Assembly (NCBI GenBank): GCA_947683425.1
Contig: CANTUQ010000004.1
Coordinates: 5,680,001-5,744,000 of the forward strand
DNA length: 64,000 bases
Direction of reading: 5' to 3'
DNA from: Excoecaria cochinchinensis
Taxonomy: Eukaryota; Streptophyta; Magnoliopsida; Malpighiales; Euphorbiaceae
Part shown: positions 36,268 to 47,461 of the stretch, one piece after another
Position numbering within the stretch: position 1 is the first letter of the stretch
Layout: each line of letters opens with the position of its first letter
The notes under the pieces: model-generated
Told to the model about the DNA's origin: nothing
Database searches by the model: none
What the model saw: only the letters and a program-made list of their open reading frames with translations
Position numbers and translations under genes: made by a program

Positions 36268-36445
36268 CTAGCTTTTATCTACAATCTTTTCCTTGCCCTT
36301 GAGCTTCCTCTTGTTACCACCAACTTACACAAACCAAAAATCCAGAAATTACTTTTAATTCAAAACCCTAACTCACACAAAATCAAAAGAAATAAAAAGA
36401 GAGAAAGGAGAACCCAACCGTAGGAACCCTAAAACCCCAACTTAC
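36268..36445 (-). other. LTR D leader intron and small ORF exon
   Basis: Donor AAG|GTAAGTTGGG (36446/36445) and acceptor TTTGTGTAAG (36333-36324) give a 122-nt intron. The 56-nt exon 36323-36268 reads, in phase 1, GGNKRKLKGKEKIVDKS then TAG. It is one codon shorter than in A, C and E, so the frame is kept. Confidence 0.45.
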
Positions 36446-37074
36446 CTTAACAATCTTACTTCCCAAGCTCCACTAAATCACTTCCAATTCATTCAAAACC
36501 AAAAGATGGAACAAAGAAAGGGAAGAAAAGGAAAAGAAATGGAAAAATCGGGAAGAGGAAAAAAAGGCAAAAACGTGGACTCCTCTTACTCTCACTTTGT
36601 CTTTCTTTCACATTAAATGTACACCTACCCAATGCCACTTGTCCACTTCCTAAAGCTACATATGTCATAATCTTCAATCCCACTTTGACTTACTCCTACA
36701 TGCACCATACACTAAACACACACAAATAATTCTTGAATAAATATCTTCAATACACCAAACACCACTCACACCATATCATTTCTTAACCCACTTACATCCT
36801 ACTTCCATACACTTCAAGCACACTCTAACAATTCCTTATAAACCACTTGTCATCATCCTACAAACCCAAGTGTCACAATCTTATCCAATCACTTCCTACA
36901 TACCATACACATGTTCCACTAGATGATTTCTCACTTAACATCTTATTAATTAATTATTTTCTTTGCACTTTAGTCCTAATTAACCAAACTTTCTCAAGCA
37001 CAAATTACCGAAATACCCTTCACTTAACTGACTTAGCTTTCCGATTCCGACTAGGCCCGATTTGGGGTGTTACA

Positions 37075-38803
37075 ACTTTCCTTCTAAGTTTAGCTATAAG
37101 GGTCCGGGATGGTTAAAGGTCAATCTTAATTGGTTTTGGGGTGCACATTTCAAATGGTTGGGAGGAAACGGGTCAAACGATTTAGTTCTAATGAGTTATA
37201 TGTTTCTCGTGAAGGTCCTGAGTTTTATTCATCCAACTTCTGATGTAGCTCTTAGAGTTCGATTTTATTTGGCAGCACCATATGCAACCCAGATGTTGTG
37301 GATGCAAAGGAATAGCTTTCAAAATTCTATTTATCATCATGTTGGCACGTGGAAGTAGTATGGTCTCAAGAATGTCCTTGTCGATTTTTAGCTTGTCATC
37401 CCAGGTCCAAGCAAAGGCTCTCTCTTTTTCCCTTTTTTTTTAACATTATCTCTCAAAATTATCCTTTCTTCAAGAGTTATATCAGATGCTATCAAGATTT
37501 TGTTTAGATTCCCCAAAGTTTTGAGAGATTAGATGAAGCTGTATAAATTGGGTTAATATAAAAAATGAATGAATGCATCGTGATCATAGGAAATGAAATC
37601 ATTAGAAACACCACACAAATAAGTAAAATTGTTCATCATATCAAAATAACCAAACTGTCATAAAGAGTTCTTAAAATAAAAAGAAATAAAGCATCTAAAA
37701 ACATAGTCTTCTTCTCCACTCTCCTGATGAGTGACAGCGACGTATTCATCTCCATATAGCTCTTGCCAAATATGCCGGTCAGGTGGACCAGACCCGATCA
37801 TATATCCGGTGGAGGGACTACATTATAGCCTGCCTTCTTCTTCTTCTCCTCTCTCTTCTAAGGATCAGTGATCTATTTGGTGTCAATAAGATATTGGATC
37901 TTATACCTCAAAGTTCGATAGTAATCCGTCAGGTGCCCAGTGTGTTGATGGTAGGCATAGTACTGGTCATCTCTGTGTCCTGGCTGTCCTTGATTCATGG
38001 CTCGCCTAGGCATCAAAGGTCGTAACTTGCCCTCCTTCTTCAGTCTCTCCAATACCCAGGATAGAGAGTGGCCTAAGTTAGAGTAGTACCTCTGACCCTA
38101 TCTAATCTTAGTAGCTGCAACCTCGACCGTCTTTCCATTTCTATTACTGCTTCCAGCACCACCTGATATGTACCCTAACTGGTTCCTAAAGTTCTTTCCA
38201 ACAAAGTTATTTTGGCTTACTTTCTTCGCCAGGTAAGCCCCCTCACCTCTACAGCAATATCTTTAAGTGACTCCCAATCTCTGAGCCCCTCAGGTAAGGG
38301 CAGGATTTCTTAATAACTTGCTTGATCTGGTCAGCAGTATCAGGCTTTCGCTTCATCTCCATGACCACTTAATTTACTTGATCTTGTCTAATACATAATG
38401 GCCCACATCACAAGCATCGTATTAAGGAACATGTCACGTAGTGGAAGTTTTTATTTACCATTACATGGGCTTCGGTCAAGGGTGATGTTACTTTAGGTCT
38501 ACCCAAATATGGTCCTGCCAATGGGTCTAGCTCATCACGAGCATAGCGACCAATCGGATCTCCATTTGATATACCTTTAATAGGACGAGGCTTGGGCTAG
38601 TGACTATCCCTAACACTTCCCTACAATGAGTGAAAGTAGGGTCGTCCTTCGGGAATGCACCGGGGTAAGATAAGGGACCAACTAACATACTTCTAAGTCT
38701 CTAATGTATGCAATGCAAACTTTAAAAAGTGATAGAATTTTAAGTTTTAAAAACCCAATTATATATTTTAACCAAAACACTTTCAGAGCAAAGTCACAAA
38801 GTA
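37075..38803 (-). pseudogene. Ogre-like gag/5' internal remnant
   Basis: Degraded minus-strand coding. Recognisable pieces: RYARDELDPLAGPYLGRPK and LTEAHVMVNKNFHYVT around 38550-38440, and a zinc-finger-like segment YYAYHQHTGHLTDYYRTL followed by RYKIQYLID around 37965-37890. Tat/Ogre relatives have Cys at two of these Tyr positions, consistent with G-to-A decay. Stops and frameshifts are frequent. The segment next to the PBS (38720-38440) is homologous to 54150-54400 in the plus-strand Ogre-like copy. 37075-37740 is unassigned internal sequence. Confidence 0.6.
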
Positions 38804-38821
38804 TCCCCAGTGAAGTCGCCA
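38804..38821 (-). other. PBS of Ogre-like element
   Basis: TGGCGACTTCACTGGGGA on the minus strand, one base after the LTR end at 38823. The same form (TGGCGACTCCACTGGGGAC) follows the plus-strand LTR at 54046. Ogre elements are described as using a tRNA-Arg type PBS; the exact tRNA was not checked. Confidence 0.8.
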
Positions 38822-39759
38822 CTGTGATGCGCGCCGAACCTAGCAAAGGCCCTCATTGAACCCGCTTTTAGGGCTCGAGGGATTGGTTCACGTCTTTTTG
38901 ATCTTGGGAGCCATGAGACATGTTGGATGCCTCCTTCCCAATAGAACATTGGAAGGGATCATCTAGCCTCACAGCGCCTTTAGGCACCTTTGAGGTACTA
39001 TAGAGTCGCCACCCAATTTACGAGAAATTGGGAAACGTCTCTAACCTCTATTGGTCTAAAAGCAGAGATGGTGTCTGGAACTTCACTCTTATTTGTGTTT
39101 TGGCTAATTATAAATGAGTTTTTAAATTCGTAAAATTCTATCTCTCCTCTTACACGACTAATGCATTTAATTAAAAGCGCATTGCAAGCAAAAAGTGATA
39201 AATAAAAGCTGTAAAGAAAGCGGTAAATAAAGCGATAAAGAAAAGCAATAAACACGTTAAGCACACAATTATAAGAGAAATTGAGACAGAATACAACCAA
39301 AAATCAAAGTTAAATAATATTGCCCCAAAAATAATTAATTACGAGGGCCCAAAAGAAAGTTCATGCATAGGAATTTAAAACAAACAAACAAAGTCAAACA
39401 TAAAAAATGGCATACATAAATCGGGACATTCGTTTGGCTTAGGGACATTGGTTCCTTCAAGCTCATTTAAAGAGGGATCGAAGAGTTATTCGATTATTGG
39501 TTTGTAAACAAGGATGAGTGATCCCATTTTTTAGAAAACTTTAACTCTTCGTTTTCATCGTGACATTTTACATTTCTTGGCTAAAACGAGGGACACCCAT
39601 ATAAGGTGAATCACATTTAAATTCCCCACCCAAAAAATGACATTAAACATGTTAGTAGCAATTCTAAAATCAACCAAATGAATATAAATACAGGATAAAT
39701 GTAAGGCATATCAATTCGGTATACAAATAATTGCAAAGGAAATAAAAATAAGTCATACA

Positions 39760-39874
39760 AAAGCCTAGGAATAATAACAATGAAAAACAATGTCAAAATA
39801 ATAGCAATAATAAGAATAAAATAACAACGATAATAATAATAATAACAATAATAATTTAACAACACAACAAAAAC

Positions 39875-39905
<31 letters not shown>

Positions 39906-40012
39906 CAAATAAAAATCATAATTATAATAATAATAAAATATGATAAGCATAAAATAATAATACTAATAATAAATAAAAAAGATAACAATAATGACAATAA
40001 TACATCATCATC

Positions 40013-40065
<53 letters not shown>

Positions 40066-40070
40066 GGTAA
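39760..40070. repeat. (TAA)n block in 5' Ogre-like LTR
   Basis: Shorter counterpart of 29105-29790: AAT/AAC triplets with an uninterrupted (AAT) run at about 40014-40063. Confidence 0.85.
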
Positions 40071-40737
40071 AGGGAATGTGGACGTGCACAGGGGTGGAAG
40101 TATAATAAAAATGACAATAAGAGAGGGAAAGCTAACAATGAGTAATAATATTAAAAAATGCTAGAAATAAATGATAGACATAGTAATAATAATAAAAATA
40201 ACAATATTGACAACAAACAAATGATGAACAAAATTAAACGAGGACGGATCCAATAATGTTTACCCTCAAAGATTGTAGGCTGGAGAAACGGTGCCTCGAT
40301 TCGTCCCCCTTGTCGAAATTTGCAGTGATGAACACAAAAAAATATAAAAATCTACATTTTTAAACAAATAAACTCAAGAAACTATTTTTGAAGGTGTGAT
40401 CTAAGACAAAAGGAAATTGATTTTTCCTTACTTAAATCAATCCCCGAATGAAAAATATTTTAGAGAAAAAAAGAGAAGGATAAAGCTAAAAACTTCAAGA
40501 TTCTAAAATTTTTCTTTAAAAAAACCCTCGTCTGCCCTTTTGAAAACTCAAAGAAAACCCTTATATCTTTTTTTTTGAAAAATGCGGCCCTCCCTGAAAA
40601 ATGAGAGCCAAATCCCATTTAACTTCACTGTATTTCCAAAATGGAAAAAACCCAATTAACTTTTCAATTTTTATTATTTCAAAATCGGCCAAAACGTGAA
40701 AAAAATCTGACCCAAAATTAATTTCTTGCAAATGGAA

Positions 40738-40885
40738 AGGCATGCGGCAAGGAGGCCGCATGTGGAAAGCCTCCACCTGCGGCCTCATGTGGAAATCCAC
40801 ATGTGGCCGCATGTGGATAGCCCCACATGCAGCCCCATGTGGAGATCCCACATGTGGCCTCATGTGGAAACCCCCCACATGCGGC
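40738..40885 (-). repeat. GCATGTGG palindrome array (5' Ogre-like LTR)
   Basis: Same units and order as 30468-30612 with minor substitutions. Confidence 0.78.
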
Positions 40886-41234
40886 CACTAAAGGCCAAAA
40901 ACTTTTTTTTTAATTTAATCTAACTTTTCTTTTTTTTTTAAATGAAATCTTTAATTAATTACTTTTAATTCCCTTTTTAAATATAAATATTTTTTTATTC
41001 AAAATTTTGATATATAAAAAATAACACTTCCTAATAATTTTAATTTAATTTTTTTTTTATAAAATTTTTTTATAATAATATATATTTATTTGTCTATTTT
41101 TTTATTTTTTTTTCAAAAAAGGGCCTCGTCAAGGGAAATATAATCTTCGACACCTTTGCCTGTGAGCAGGTGTTATTTTCATAATCGTGTAATTCTGATT
41201 TTGGACTGCCTCGGGACCAGGTGTCTATAGTAGG

Positions 41235-41767
41235 GAAACTCATCTCTCGAGAGGAAGGAAGTTTCCCCATAGATGAGGGTTGTCACACCCAACATTAAAC
41301 AAAGCATACATCAACTAAAACATACATCAGGAACAAAATAAATGAAAACTTCTTATAAATAAATACATAACATCGATAGATAGGCGAAATAAGAAATATT
41401 GAAGCTTTAATTAATATAATATAGATATGTCTTACAAAGTTTAATTACAAATTATTCGATATAAAACCAAAGATACATAACGGAAAAGGTATCTTAAGAT
41501 ACATAAATCGGTAGCTTTACATTAGAGAGCTAGACTACATAATACAAAACTTTAAAACTAGGCGGATTGATCTACCCAAAAACTTTGACCGTTTCTACAC
41601 CTGGACGGATGAAACACTCATGCTAAGCGATAACGTTTAGTGGGGAAAACAAAAAGACCTCGACCACTCACAGGGGACGTCAAAATCAATTTGCATACAC
41701 ATGGCATATACAGAAATAAAGCCTTTCAAAACAGATCATACTATACGCACATAGATTTAACAACTAA
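41235..41767 (-). repeat. 5' LTR of element C, second fragment
   Basis: gaaactcatctctcgagagg continues the LTR C sequence broken at 27963 and runs collinear with 20948-21470, including the terminal hairpin (ctaagcgataacgtttag, 41623-41640). It is lost after taacaacta (41767), so the left part of this LTR on the coding strand, and the right TSD of element C, are missing. Confidence 0.82.
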
Positions 41768-43021
41768 GCATGCGATGGAAAATAATAGTATTTAGACGTG
41801 TAAAAGGGAAAAAAATATCACAAAAACCATATTAAAAAAAAAATAGTTTCAAACTCAGAAAAATAGGCATGCATTCATCAAGCCATTATTCATGCATTAA
41901 TCAATACCGTGAAAAATAAAATAAAATGGACTGGAATAAAATGAGATAATAGGAAAATGAGTCCAAGAATCTTTACCCTCAGATTTGATGATATGAAAGC
42001 AAGATGTCTCAATCCAACTCCCCATGTCAATGTTCAAAACAGATTCGAAATAACTCAAAAACTCAAAAAAAAAACACTCAAACAAAACCAAATGATTTTT
42101 AATTTTTGTTTGATAATAAACCCAAGGTAAGGGAATTGATTTCCCTATCTCAAGCTAAGCTTAAACTCAAAACGTTTTTCTGGGTTCAAGAAAATCAAAG
42201 GAAGAAACTTCACTTTTAGAAAGATTTTTTTCTTTCAAGAACACTCTCTCGTTCTTTTCTTCTCCCTTCAAGCTCTTCCTTGTTTTCACAAACTCCCTCT
42301 TTCCCTTTATTTTCCCTCTTCTATTCTAAAGGGGAAAGGACAAAAACCCCTTTCTATTCCTCTTCCCCCAAAAACCCATGAAACATGAAAGAAAATCCCT
42401 TTTGACAGTTCCCAAAATCTGTCAAAAATAAGATTTTCGCAGGTGGGAAAGGGACAAGAGGGAGGCTGCCCGCGAGTGGGTGGCCGCGCCTCACGCGCCC
42501 AGGTGCAGGCATCGCTCGCTGGGCTTGCCACACACGCCCCAGGCACTCGCATTGCCTCGCTGGGCGTGCCTTGTGCGCCCCAAACGCGGGCATCACTCTC
42601 TAGGCATGCCTCGTGTGCCCCAGGCGCGGGCATCGCCCGCTGGGCGCACCTCACGCTCCTAGGCGCTAGTGTACGTCCGCATGCCGCACCCATGGGGCAG
42701 TCTCGCGCCGCACGAAAAGCTAAAAAAACAAAAGTCGTTCCTCCCAAAAATAAAATAAATAATAAAAATAAAAATAAATAAATAAATAAAAAGCAAAATG
42801 AAAAAAGTAAAATAAAAATAAATAAGAGAAAATAGATAATAAAAATAATAAACGCAACAAAAACCAAAATAAATATAAGTAAATAAAATTTAAGAGTATT
42901 TTGGTATAAAGAACTTGACAAGGAGAATGATCGATTCTCACTTTATTGCCGACAGATCGGTCCTTATTTTTATCATTGGGTAATCCTGATCTTGGACCGT
43001 CTCGAGACCCAGTGTCTACAC
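41768..43021 (-). repeat. Partial Ogre-like LTR (second subfamily)
   Basis: The minus strand starts TGTAGACACTGGGTCTCGAG at 43021. It contains a GC-rich array (42660-42501), a CT-rich leader and the donor-like CTGAGGGTAAAG (41982-41972). The LTR 3' end (GCGTCACA) is absent; the element is truncated at its junction with LTR C. Confidence 0.7.
42501..42660 (-). repeat. 40-bp GC-rich tandem repeat, four copies
   Basis: Units at 42501, 42541, 42582 and 42622 of the form aggcgcgggcatcgcccgctgggcgtgcc...gcgcccc, with internal complementarity (ggcgcgggc/gcccgc, gggcgtgcc). The position is equivalent to the palindrome arrays of the other Ogre-like LTRs. Confidence 0.75.
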
Positions 43022-43633
43022 CTACCAGTATAATTTCTCTTCAAGTGTTAATGTAATACAATGTGCAGATGCATTTTGTTAGTATAATTATTAATCTTGC
43101 TACCTATTCTGGGTAGCCTTTACTTCGCAACGATTGTTCTTTATTTTGATGACAACTTGTAGCTATTTTGCCTTGGCCTTTAAAATGGTTATATATTTAT
43201 TGGTTGAAAATGCATTGTTTGGTTGCAATTGCTGTGTGATTCGTACTGTTAAAATTGTGCCTTTGAATTGGAGGGTTCCTTCTTGATCTGTTCCTTCAAT
43301 TTGATTTCTATTTTCTCATCTCTAGCTACTAAAAGTGGGACTAGACATTGCTTCATTCTTGATTGTGTTCTTAAGTGATTTGTTTTGTACGCTGTGATCT
43401 CAACAAAAATGCCTAACAATGATTTATAACCTTTGAATTTTAATACAAAATGAACAATCTTTGAACTTGCCTTCAATTTTCTGTCCTTGAATTTTGATCA
43501 TCATCATTATTATTTTGTCTCGAAATCATTTTTCGTGTCTAATTAGATGAAAGTTGCGTATTAGTTAGATCCAAAATTTAATTTTAATGTAAACTCATCA
43601 TCGAATAACAACAACAACAACAACAACAACAAC

Positions 43634-43727
<94 letters not shown>

Positions 43728-44238
43728 GAATAAAACTTGAATTAAGTTGAAGCAAATTGGTAAAAATTGTTAAAAAATTGATAGTACGTCAACCATAAAT
43801 TTATTAAATTATAAATTATGGTGCATAATATCATAGCTACAATGTCTTGAAGAGGATTGCTGACAATTTCAATTTACTTTCAATCTATATATGAATATAA
43901 AGCTAATTTGTTATGTTTGATTACTTGATATTTCAGGTCGATATTCGTCGTCATGGAAGTTGTTCAAGTGAAATTATTAATTGTCAACAAATGAATATTA
44001 TTTTATAATTTTAATTGTATGGGATGTTTTTAATTTTCTAAGTACTTTTTAAATATTGTTTCAAGTTAATGTACTTTTATGATAATATATATTTTCAATT
44101 AAAAATATTGGAGAATTGTTATTTATATAAATTAAATTTTGGATGTTACAATAACAATAACAATAATAATAATAATAAATTAAATTGGAAATAGTAGTAG
44201 TAGTAGTAATAATAATAATAAAAAAAATTTAATTGGAA

Positions 44239-44277
<39 letters not shown>

Positions 44278-44289
44278 TAAATTGCGGTG
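43022..44289. other. AT-rich region with triplet repeats
   Basis: No gene recognised. It contains (ACA/ATA)n at about 43607-43725 and short AAC/AAT and AGT runs at about 44151-44272. It may be internal sequence of the CACTA element whose right end follows, but no transposase segment was seen. Confidence 0.4.
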
Positions 44290-44623
44290 GATTTTGCACA
44301 ATTATCGACGGAAATTTTTGTCACTAATTCTATTTTTATGTGGAATTTGAAAAATGTTATTTTGCGACGGAATTTAGCGACAAAAAATCTATCGCTAATA
44401 ATTTTTTAAACTATCTGGCAACTAGTTTTAGGGGTTATTTAGCAACAGAATTTTTATTTTTAGCGACGGAATTTTCTGTTGTTATTTTTAGCAACGGTTT
44501 TACGTTTTGGTTGCAAAATTGCTTACGACGGTCGGAATAGCGACAGTTAGTAGTTTTGTCATTAAAAGTAATTAGCAATGGAATATTTCCATTTAGCGAC
44601 GGAAATGGCTGTTTTTTGTAGTG
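44290..44623. mobile_element. CACTA transposon right end
   Basis: The terminal sequence gttttttgtagtg ends at 44623 and on the other strand reads CACTACAAAAAAC, the typical CACTA terminal inverted repeat. The preceding 330 bp holds many copies of a subterminal word related to tagcgacggaatt in both orientations, as in En/Spm-type elements. Neither the left end nor transposase was found. Confidence 0.72.
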
Positions 44624-44941
44624 TAAGAAAATCTGGATGCAAAAGGCTCTCCCCCCTTCTTTTTTTTTCTCTCTCTCTCTCTCTCTTTCTTTCTATATCC
44701 ACATTCATGGAAAATCCCTTGATTCCCTAGGTTTTCCCTTTATTTTTAGGATAAAATCTGATCTCTAGGCTAAAATTCCTATTCTGAATTCAAAAAAAAA
44801 ATAAAAAATAAAATTAAAATCCCATAAAATCAGCATTTTAAGATCAAATAAAATCCTTTTCCACGGTTTTTGTAGGCTAAAAACGAGGGAGACAGTGTTA
44901 GGTGGCGAGGGACAGTCGTCTCTCAGATGAGCGATGCCCGT

Positions 44942-45029
44942 TGTAGACACTGGGTCCCGAGTCGGGTTTAATGTCAAAAAGTGATTTTTGGTCCTTAGTA
45001 ATTCCCTCCGAAAAAAATATATATATTGT
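44942..45029 (+). repeat. Ogre-like LTR, 5' start fragment
   Basis: TGTAGACACTGGGTCCCGAG is the LTR start shared with 30971, 41229 and 43021 (there on the minus strand). It breaks off near tatatata at about 45020-45029 and appears to resume at 51601. Confidence 0.7.
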
Positions 45030-46001
45030 TGTGTTGTTTGTGATTACTTATGCTTTATAGTTTTTGTATATATTTTTTGTATGTTAATTGCATGATTATT
45101 TGTGTGTCTTAGTTTTTCAATTAGGTTCTTAGTAAGCTTTATTAGTAAGTATTGTTCTTTTGGTATATTATATAGGTTGTTAAGTCAATTATTTTTTATG
45201 CTCATTTTTATCAGTTTTTCAAAATTTTTGGTATGTGTTTTAAGTTTTTCAAGTTATTTTCTTTTACTTCTTTCAACATTATGAATTATTTAGTTTTTTA
45301 ACTACCCATGTTTGTAAAGTTAGAATTTGCTCATTTAGGTTAAAATTTTAAGTTTCTAGTTGCCTATGGAAACTATAGCCATAATACTTACCTTATTTCC
45401 TTTCAATAATGGATGAGGATTTGAAAAAAAAAAATCATAAGTGGGATGGAGCATAAAATGCACCCACCAAATTCAAAAATAAATAGCAAGATGTACATCC
45501 AAAATTGCAGAAATATGGGATAGAGCGTAAAACGCACCCATATTACCTTCTCTTGCTATGCATGGAATAAAATAAAAAAATATATATCTATATCTACCCA
45601 TGTACAAAAAAAAAAGAAAAGGAAAAAAGAAAAAAACAAAGTCTAAAAATGCCATGAGATTAGATCAAGGGTAAGTGAGCTCACAAATGTCCTAAATGCA
45701 GCTAGCAATCTTAGAATTTTTAACTTTTATGATCAATTTTCTCTCTTTGATTCATGTTTAGTTTTTGAGACTTTATATTCTTTATGTTGGAAGTAGTAAA
45801 CTTAGATGACTTGTTGAATTTCCAATACATACTTTGAATTTTGATTTACTGATATGTGTGATTGTTTGAGATAGTTGATTTTTGCAATTTTTGTATATAT
45901 GCTGAATGGATAGTGCTATGTAATTATGTTTACTAGCTATTGAATTTTCTTATGTCTTTTCTCTTGCTTGGGGACAAGCAAGGGTTAAGTGTGGGGGAAT
46001 T
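45030..46001 (+). mobile_element. Athila-like internal 3' region with polypurine tract
   Basis: Non-coding 3' part of an Athila/Tat-type element. It ends in cttggggacaagcaagggtt and aagtgtgggggaattt, the typical end and polypurine tract before such LTRs, immediately followed by the LTR start tgataggaat at 46002. Two short hairpins with gcataaaatgc (about 45450) and gcgtaaaacgc (about 45525) loops lie upstream. Confidence 0.7.
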
Positions 46002-47461
46002 TGATAGGAATTTAATTGAGGTATAATTTAGTGTATGTTTTGTATGAGTTTATGGAATTAATCATGCAATTGTGTGTATATTTGATATCATATCTGTTAG
46101 TTTATGTTTATTTGTATTAGTTGAGTGTTTTTGTGTTTACTGGTGTTGTTTTAGGTGAAAAATGAAGAGAAGAAGCATAAATGTGGATAGGATCACGAGA
46201 GCAGAGAAGGGTCACGACTAGTGATGCTGTATCACGAGTCGTGACTTGTGAAGGAGAATGCAGAAGGAAGGAGGAAAAGAAGAAGAGGGGCTGAGGAAGT
46301 AGGGTCACGAGTCGTGAAAGACCATCACGACTCGTGACGACACAGAGAGGCCAGGAAAGAAAGGAAAGAAAAGAGAAAGGGAAGAGAAGGCGAGACGTGA
46401 GCACCAGTTACGACTCACACGCGAAGTCACAACACGTGATTGGAGGTCGCGACTCGTAAGTGGCCAGAGAGAAGAAGAGAAGCGAAAGAATAAAAGAGAG
46501 AAAGGAAAAGGGGAGCGCGTTCTATCGCGAGCGCGACAGAGACGACCGTTGGGACAGTTTTCTCTTGAAAAGTCACCTCCTCTCACCAACAATTACAACC
46601 ATTCTCAAGAGACATCTCTAAGAGACACAAACTTCAAATTATCATCTATAAATACTTAGTTTAACTGTAATTTTAGATATATGGAATTTTAGTTAAGTAA
46701 TTTTCTGTATTTTTTAAGACAGATTTATAGTTAAAGTTCTTAGTTAGTTTTCATGTTTTGAAGAAGAAGATCAAGGAGAAGAAAATCTATTTGAAGAGTT
46801 GAGAAAAGGGTTGAAGGACTTCTATCTTATTCTCTTATCTTTTATTTCTTCTCTGATCATTTAATGAATACTCATTTAATGAATTTGTTCATTATTAACA
46901 TTCTTTAATTCCATCTATTTTAAAGAGTCTTTGATTGCAGATTTTCTATTAGTATATTTTGCATGATCTTTATAAGTTAAAGTAATTCGAAAGTTTGCTT
47001 TATCTGAAATCTAATAGAATTTCATTATTAAGGTATATTTGAGAGATCGGTATATTAAGATAATTGCTATAGGTTAGTGTTTATTCTTAAAATATGTAAT
47101 TAGAAACCTCTAATTCATTAATGAAAATTGTGAGTTAGAATTTTAATTGTATGTTTTAGGCATTTTAATTCATGTCGAGAGAGTGAGTTAAAAATTTATT
47201 CTAACTTGGCTTGCATAAAAAGATGAAAGATGTTAATTAAAATGATGGAATCAAGTTCATTATCTTTAATTCTTCATGATTTATTTTATCTTCTTTTGAC
47301 TATCATTAACTAGGTTTATTTAGTTTACATGTTAGATTAGTTTAAAATTAACTTTCACACTATTAGACCATTGTAAACAAGATTAAAATTGGGGAGTAAT
47401 AGTGAGTAAAACGCGTTCCTCGTGGGATCGACATCTTAAGTACTATTGCGGTACACCGTAT
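46002..47461 (+). repeat. Athila-like LTR, plus orientation (inverted arm 1)
   Basis: Begins TGATAGGAATTTAATTGAGG after the polypurine tract. Near its end is a conserved gtgggatcgacatcttaag block. It contains a CpG-rich palindrome array (46189-46545). It is near-identical to the reverse complement of 50140-51600. Its last ~22 bp are missing where it joins pol sequence at 47462. Confidence 0.82.
46189..46545 (+). repeat. GTCACGACTCGTGAC palindromes (Athila-like LTR)
   Basis: Units gtcacgactagtgat, atcacgagtcgtgac, gtcacgagtcgtga and atcacgactcgtgac, then gtcgcgactcgt, and at the end a tatcgcgagcgcgac unit. Confidence 0.78.

Larger units (their letters stand above)
33200..37074 (-). repeat. 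Solo LTR D, Tekay family, 3.9 kb
   Basis: The plus strand begins TGTAACACCCC and ends GGGGTGTTACA, flanked by gcttt (33195-33199) and acttt (37075-37079), a TSD with one G/A change. No coding domain is inside. Coding-strand order matches the other Tekay LTRs: leader intron (36445-36324), small ORF exon (36323-36268), palindrome array (35685-35645 and 35128-34783), hairpin train (34468-34294), terminal hairpin (33616-33599). Train: GTACC/GGTAC (34294-34308), GGACCTT/AAGATCC (34337-34354), GGTTCgcgaGGAACC (34375-34389), GGACC/GGTCC (34396-34412), TAGGCATGCCTA (34457-34468). Probably formed by LTR-LTR recombination. Confidence 0.85.
27964..41229 (-). mobile_element. Tat/Ogre-like element without pol, minus strand
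   Basis: Ends and order on the minus strand: 5' LTR (41229-38823), PBS (38821-38804), gag-like remnant, a 3' untranslated zone with tandem repeats (31712-31133), polypurine tract, 3' LTR (30971-27964). TSD is atagg (27959-27963) and gtagg (41230-41234), one mismatch. The host 5' LTR of element C resumes exactly after it. Solo LTR D (33200-37074) sits inside. After removing D, the internal region is only about 4 kb, and no RT, RNase H or integrase motif was found, so this is a deleted or non-autonomous derivative of a normally much larger Ogre-type element. Confidence 0.8.
38823..41229 (-). repeat. 5' LTR of Ogre-like element
   Basis: About 2.4 kb, the partner of 27964-30971. On the minus strand it starts TATAGACACC (TG decayed to TA) and ends GGCGCGCATCACA. 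Array at 40885-40738, donor-like motif at 40268-40258 (ctcag changed to ctcaa on the plus strand), (TAA)n at about 40070-39760. It lacks the expanded triplet islands of the 3' copy. Confidence 0.82.

Noticed and set aside
42307..42921. 204-codon minus-strand ORF
   Set aside because: Built from a 40-bp GC-rich tandem repeat and AT-rich low complexity in a partial LTR.
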